Source of the DNA: Qipengyuania proteolytica
GTDB taxonomy: Bacteria; Pseudomonadota; Alphaproteobacteria; Sphingomonadales; Sphingomonadaceae
Length of the DNA: 64,000 nt
Reading direction: 5' to 3'
Assembly: GCF_019711565.1 (NCBI RefSeq)
Contig: NZ_JAIGNN010000001.1
Location: 620,001 to 684,000, forward strand
Shown: piece after piece, positions 58,359 to 64,000 of the stretch
Position numbering within the stretch: position 1 is the stretch's first letter
How the letters are laid out: each line of letters opens with the position of its first letter
Notes under the pieces: model-generated
The model's input: the letters and a program-made list of their open reading frames with translations, nothing else
Told to the model about the DNA's origin: nothing
The model's database searches: none
Program-made: the position numbers and the translations under genes

Positions 58359-60739
58359 CAGGCGGCGGCCCGTTCGAGGATGCGCGGCAGCCAGTCGCTC
58401 GGCAAGTCGCCGCCGTCGCCGCGCATCTCGTCCAGCATCCGGATGGTCGTCTCGCGGCCGGAAAGGATGGTGATGAGGTCGGGCTCGCCCGAAAGGTCGA
58501 GCCGCACGACGACGCTATGCTGGCCATGCTTGACGAGGAAGGCGCGTGCCGTGTCGGGCAGCGAGCGGATGATCTCGTATTCGTGTTCGGTCAGGCCGAA
58601 CCCGTCCTTGTAGGCGGCCGCAGGGGCCTTGGGGTTGGCCATGAAGATCTGCGTTGCCGCCTGTTCGACGATGGCGGAGGCGATCTTGCTGTCGAGCGCA
58701 TCCTCCGCGCTCTGCGTGGCGAAGCCGACGATGCCGTTGCGCTTGCGGATGGTCTTTTCCCAGTCGCGGATCCGGCTGGTGAAGGCTTCGTCGTCGAGCG
58801 CCTTCCAGCCTTCGTCGACCACGATGATCGTCGGCGTGCCGTCGAGCCGCTGTTCGATCCGGTGGAACAGGTACATCATGGCGGGCGTGCGGACGACCGG
58901 ATCGTCGAGCAGGCGGGTCATGTCGAAGCCGACGACCTTCTGGTCGAGATCGACGAGGTCGTGCTCGTTGTCGAACAGCCAGGCGCGCTCGCCTTCCCCC
59001 CACCACGGCGCGAGCCGCGCGGCAAGATCGCCGGGATGCGGCCGCGCGCCGCCCTTCAGCAATTGCGCGAAATGCGCCAGCCGGCGGAAGCGCATGGGCG
59101 CTTCCATATTGGCGTCCACGCCCTCGCGGATGCGCGCGCGATCCTCCGCCGTCAGCGGCACGCCGGGCTCGGTCACCAGCTGGCCGATCCAGTCGGCGAG
59201 GAAGCGCCGGTTTTCGGGCGTATCCTCCATCGCGAGCGGATTGAGGCCGCTCGGCAGGCCGGTGCGCAGCTCGTCGTAACGCCCGCCGGTCGCGCGCAGG
59301 AACAGCTCCGCGCCGCGATCCTTGTCGAAGAAGACAATCCGCGGATCGAACTTGCGGGCCTGCGCCAGCAGGAAGTTCAGCACCACCGTCTTGCCCGACC
59401 CCGACGGCCCGATGACGGTGAAATTGCCGAGGTCGCCATGGTGGAAATTGAAGTGGTAGGGGCCGGCCGAACTGGTCTCCAGCACCGAGACCGCGGGGCC
59501 CCAGTGATTTTCCGACGCGGTGCCGGTGGGGAAATTGTGCAGGCTCGCGAGGCTGGCGAAATTGCGGCTCGAGATCAGTGCGCGGCGGGCGATATACTTG
59601 AAATTGCCCGGCATCTGCGCCCAGAAGGAGGGCTCGAGCGCGAGATCCTCGCGGGTCGACACCACGCCGAGATCGGCCAGCGTCGCCTGAACCTCGGACG
59701 TATTGCTCGCCAGCTCATCCTCGCTCTCGCCGAAGACGGTGATGGTGAGGTGGTGTTCGCCGAAGATGGTCCGCCCGGCGGCGACGGCATCGCGCGCTTC
59801 GGCCAGCTCGTCACGCAGGCTCAGCGCCTCGTCGTCCGCCGCCCGCATGCGCCTGAGAGCCAGGTTGATGCGTCCCACCGCAGCCTGCCGGTCGACGATC
59901 GCGAAGCTCTGCGAAATCTGCAGCTCGAACGGCAGGCGCATGACATCGTCGAGGAAGCCCGAGCTGGTCTGGGCCGGATATTCCTTGATCGCGATCAGCG
60001 CGGCAAAGCGGCGCGGCAGGGTGCCGTCGCTGGACAGTTCCACGCTGTGCGCGCCGAAGCTCACCCTCCGGCGCGGCAGATAGTGCCCGACATCGCTTTC
60101 GGGCAGCGCGACCGGGCGCGCCGGGCCGTCGAGCAGCATGGAAAGAAACTCGAGCTGTTCCGAAAACAACACGCCATTATGCTCGTAGCTTTCGAGCACG
60201 CGCGCGCCATAATGGCCCAGCGACGCCTCCAGCGCGTCGACCGCTGCGGCCAGGCGGTCGCGATCCTCGCTCAGCAAGGCCTCGCGCTCGACGGCAGAGG
60301 TACTGCGGAACAGGCGGCCGATCCCGCTGACCTTGCCGCCCTTCCCCTGCAGCGGACGCAGGATCACACACAGGAACAGCTGGTTCGAAAACAGCGCCTT
60401 GCGGTTCAGCCGTTCCCGCCAGCGCCGATCCAGCTGCGCGGTGAATTCGTCGGGAAACTCGCCGTCCAGAACGGGTTCGACCCGGCGGCGCACGACATGC
60501 TGGTACAGCGCGAAGCGCGAGGTGCCGAGCGATTGCAGCATCGCGTCGCGCAGCGCCTTGCGATAGTCGAGTTCCTCGCTGTCGAGCGTCTCGAAGGCGA
60601 TACCTTCCAGCTCGATCACCTGCATCAGCCGCCCGTCGCGCAGCCGCAGCGTGCGCGGGTCGATCTGCGCGGCATAGGGCAGGTGTTCGCCGACACCCTT
60701 CTCCTTGCTCCAGACCGGCGCGACCGTCTTCGCGTTCAT
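58358..60739 (-). CDS. virB4: Type IV secretion ATPase VirB4
   Basis: A 793-residue inner-membrane-associated ATPase. The CagE/TrbE-like N-terminal domain (about 1-400) is followed by the motor domain with Walker A GPSGSGKT near residue 445 and Walker B TIIVVDEGWKALDD near 635. Further motifs are FATQSAEDALDS and QIFMANPKA. Length matches typical VirB4 (about 790). ATG 60739 overlaps the virB3 stop (ATGA). The upstream extension of the frame lies in virB3. Confidence 0.96.
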   Translation of the reverse strand: MNAKTVAPVWSKEKGVGEHLPYAAQIDPRTLRLRDGRLMQVIELEGIAFETLDSEELDYRKALRDAMLQSLGTSRFALYQHVVRRRVEPVLDGEFPDEFTAQLDRRWRERLNRKALFSNQLFLCVILRPLQGKGGKVSGIGRLFRSTSAVEREALLSEDRDRLAAAVDALEASLGHYGARVLESYEHNGVLFSEQLEFLSMLLDGPARPVALPESDVGHYLPRRRVSFGAHSVELSSDGTLPRRFAALIAIKEYPAQTSSGFLDDVMRLPFELQISQSFAIVDRQAAVGRINLALRRMRAADDEALSLRDELAEARDAVAAGRTIFGEHHLTITVFGESEDELASNTSEVQATLADLGVVSTREDLALEPSFWAQMPGNFKYIARRALISSRNFASLASLHNFPTGTASENHWGPAVSVLETSSAGPYHFNFHHGDLGNFTVIGPSGSGKTVVLNFLLAQARKFDPRIVFFDKDRGAELFLRATGGRYDELRTGLPSGLNPLAMEDTPENRRFLADWIGQLVTEPGVPLTAEDRARIREGVDANMEAPMRFRRLAHFAQLLKGGARPHPGDLAARLAPWWGEGERAWLFDNEHDLVDLDQKVVGFDMTRLLDDPVVRTPAMMYLFHRIEQRLDGTPTIIVVDEGWKALDDEAFTSRIRDWEKTIRKRNGIVGFATQSAEDALDSKIASAIVEQAATQIFMANPKAPAAAYKDGFGLTEHEYEIIRSLPDTARAFLVKHGQHSVVVRLDLSGEPDLITILSGRETTIRMLDEMRGDGGDLPSDWLPRILERAAA

Positions 60740-61020
60740 GGGCGGTAGCTGTTGCAGCGCCAGGCGCGGAAATTGGGGACGCGCGGGCAGGTGCGGACCT
60801 TGACCAGCCACTGGTCGAAGCGATGCGGATCGTCGAGGGTGACCACCCATGCGCCGAGATGCGCTGCGGCGCCGACCAGCAGGACCCACCACGCCTTGAA
60901 GACCAGGAACAGTTCGGTCACCAGCACGCCGTTCAGCACGACGAAGCCGAACGGCACCCCGAGCAGGAGTTGCGGGCGGGTCAGCCCGGTGAAAACCGTA
61001 TCTCTTTCCAACGCGCTCAT
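60736..61020 (-). CDS. virB3: Type IV secretion protein VirB3
   Basis: A 94-residue inner-membrane protein with two adjacent hydrophobic segments (about 17-33 and 37-57). The family opening DTVFTGLTRPQLLLGVPF and the C-terminal DDPHRFDQWLVKVRTCPR are seen. ATG 61020 follows the sORF as an ATGA overlap. It is the first recognised gene after the 268-base gap that separates it from virB2. Confidence 0.92.
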   Translation of the reverse strand: MSALERDTVFTGLTRPQLLLGVPFGFVVLNGVLVTELFLVFKAWWVLLVGAAAHLGAWVVTLDDPHRFDQWLVKVRTCPRVPNFRAWRCNSYRP

Positions 61021-61106
61021 CGTGCGACCTTGCCAAAACGATCGGGTCCGGATCCGAGGAGGAGCGTGTGCGCGGCCGTGTTGCGGCAACCGCAAGCGCG
61101 ACACAT
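61017..61106 (-). CDS. Possible 29-residue cysteine-containing leader ORF coupled to virB3
   Basis: A short frame starts at ATG 61106, five to six bases after GGGGA, and ends with a TGA that overlaps the virB3 ATG. The peptide begins MCRACGCRN, with three cysteines in seven residues (CxxCxC), and ends GPDRFGKVAR. It lies about 20 bases downstream of a promoter-like pair. The position, ribosome site and overlap suggest it is translated, perhaps as a leader that couples virB3 expression. It is too short for homology judgement. Confidence 0.38.
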   Translation of the reverse strand: MCRACGCRNTAAHTLLLGSGPDRFGKVAR

Positions 61107-61132
61107 GATTCCCCAACCGATCCCGTATTTCC

Positions 61133-61160
61133 AATCTAGCCGACTGCACCGCTTTGGCAA
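61133..61160 (-). promoter_or_regulatory. Possible internal promoter for virB3-virB11
   Basis: On the minus strand TTGCCA (61155-61160) and TAGATT (61133-61138) are 16 bases apart, one or two mismatches from the housekeeping consensus. They sit in the middle of the 268-base gap between virB2 and virB3, the only sizeable gap in the operon, and would let the apparatus genes be expressed apart from the pilin. Confidence 0.42.
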
Positions 61161-61288
61161 GCGCACTTCACCGATACGTGGGCGTGGTCCGCAAGTATTT
61201 TCGCAGACAAGTATTGCGCTGCGCGAACCACCAAGTTCTACTTTGCCGCAGTGCCGGATTTACTGCGAGCCGGCAAGACGAGCGCGCG

Positions 61289-61639
61289 TCAGTCCTGGAG
61301 CCAGCGTTCCTCGGCGCTCGACCTGTCGGGGACGGCGGCACCCGCATAGGGGTCATATCCGCCAGCATCGGTGTCGGGCGGGACATAGGCGGGCGGCGGC
61401 GGAAGCGTAGCCACCTGTGCGCTCCGGTCGCTCGCGCCGCTGGCGAGATCGGTGAGGCCGGCTGCAATCACCCCGGCGCCGAAGATCACGAAGCAGCCCA
61501 GCACCACGCGCATCGTCCGGCTGACGTCGACCCGGCCGGACAGCAGCAACAGGCCGATTACCGCCACCGCAAGGGTCGCGACGATCGAGGCCGCTGTTCC
61601 CGTCAGCAGGTTCGCGATCCAGATTGCCGCCTCGGTCAC
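61289..61639 (-). CDS. virB2: Type IV secretion pilin-like protein VirB2/TrbC
   Basis: A 116-residue protein with two hydrophobic segments (about 14-34 and 43-64: SIVATLAVAVIGLLLLSG and VVLGCFVIFGAGVIAAGL) joined by GRVDVSRTMR, the TrbC/VirB2 pattern. Unlike most pilins it has no long cleavable leader, and it carries a 45-residue hydrophilic tail (LPPPPAYVPPDTDAGGYDPY) after the second segment. The GTG start at 61639 lies 29 bases after the gyrB stop on the same strand, so it may be co-transcribed with gyrB. Confidence 0.85.
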   Translation of the reverse strand: MTEAAIWIANLLTGTAASIVATLAVAVIGLLLLSGRVDVSRTMRVVLGCFVIFGAGVIAAGLTDLASGASDRSAQVATLPPPPAYVPPDTDAGGYDPYAGAAVPDRSSAEERWLQD

Positions 61640-61668
61640 GCTGCCCGTTCCATCAGTCCGTCAGGAGA

Positions 61669-64000
<2,332 letters not shown>

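Overview
The window is GC-rich chromosomal DNA from an alphaproteobacterium. Gene content and protein character (alanine dehydrogenase, S9 oligopeptidase, GlnD, isovaleryl-CoA dehydrogenase with a methylcrotonyl-CoA carboxylase subunit, a VirB-type secretion locus beside gyrB, Sec-exported YD/Rhs proteins) point to Sphingomonadales, most likely Erythrobacteraceae. That placement is inference; no rRNA or other taxonomic marker gene beyond a partial gyrB is present. I saw no tRNA, rRNA, insertion sequence or CRISPR array, and no gene-free stretch reaches 300 bases.

Layout. 1-9.8 kb: a truncated response regulator, an EF-hand protein, cupin and VOC proteins, aminopeptidase P, an oligopeptidase B-like enzyme that seems to start at ATT, a hot-dog thioesterase, alanine dehydrogenase and a DUF389 membrane protein. 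9.3-14.5 kb: an accessory block with a 1099-residue RTX protein, a transglutaminase-like protein and a partner. 14.6-24.8 kb: core genes (ftsK, a thiamine phosphate synthase-like protein, a YggS protein, glnD, an acyl-CoA synthetase, lgt, a MidA-type methyltransferase). 24.9-29.6 kb: a DUF2147 protein, an osmoprotectant-type ABC transporter coupled to a lipoprotein, and a GAF/PAS HWE-type kinase. 29.8-35 kb: leucine breakdown (ivd, a PhnA-like protein, mccB), an acyltransferase, a DUF1295 protein and a TetR regulator. 35-39.8 kb: a WcaI-like glycosyltransferase, a tailspike-like beta-helix protein and an AI-2E family transporter.

39.9-53.7 kb is the most unusual region: an island of five separately exported YD-repeat proteins. 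Module 1 has a small YD/Calx-beta protein, an Rhs N-terminal-half protein and an Rhs core protein. The tip of the core protein reads like the lipid II-cleaving domain of colicin M, and a small membrane-anchored, cysteine-containing protein follows it, with the topology expected of a colicin M immunity protein. Module 2 has a 90-residue YD protein and a 2044-residue Rhs protein with a transglutaminase-like domain and an HNH-like tip, followed by a candidate immunity gene and two small genes. GC content falls at both tips, as expected for exchanged toxin cassettes.

53.7-61.6 kb (minus strand) is a tightly overlapping VirB-type secretion operon (virB2, gap, virB3-4-6-8-9-10-11). I find no virB1, virB5, virB7 or virD4. 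A 29-residue cysteine-containing reading frame is coupled to virB3. gyrB runs off the right edge.
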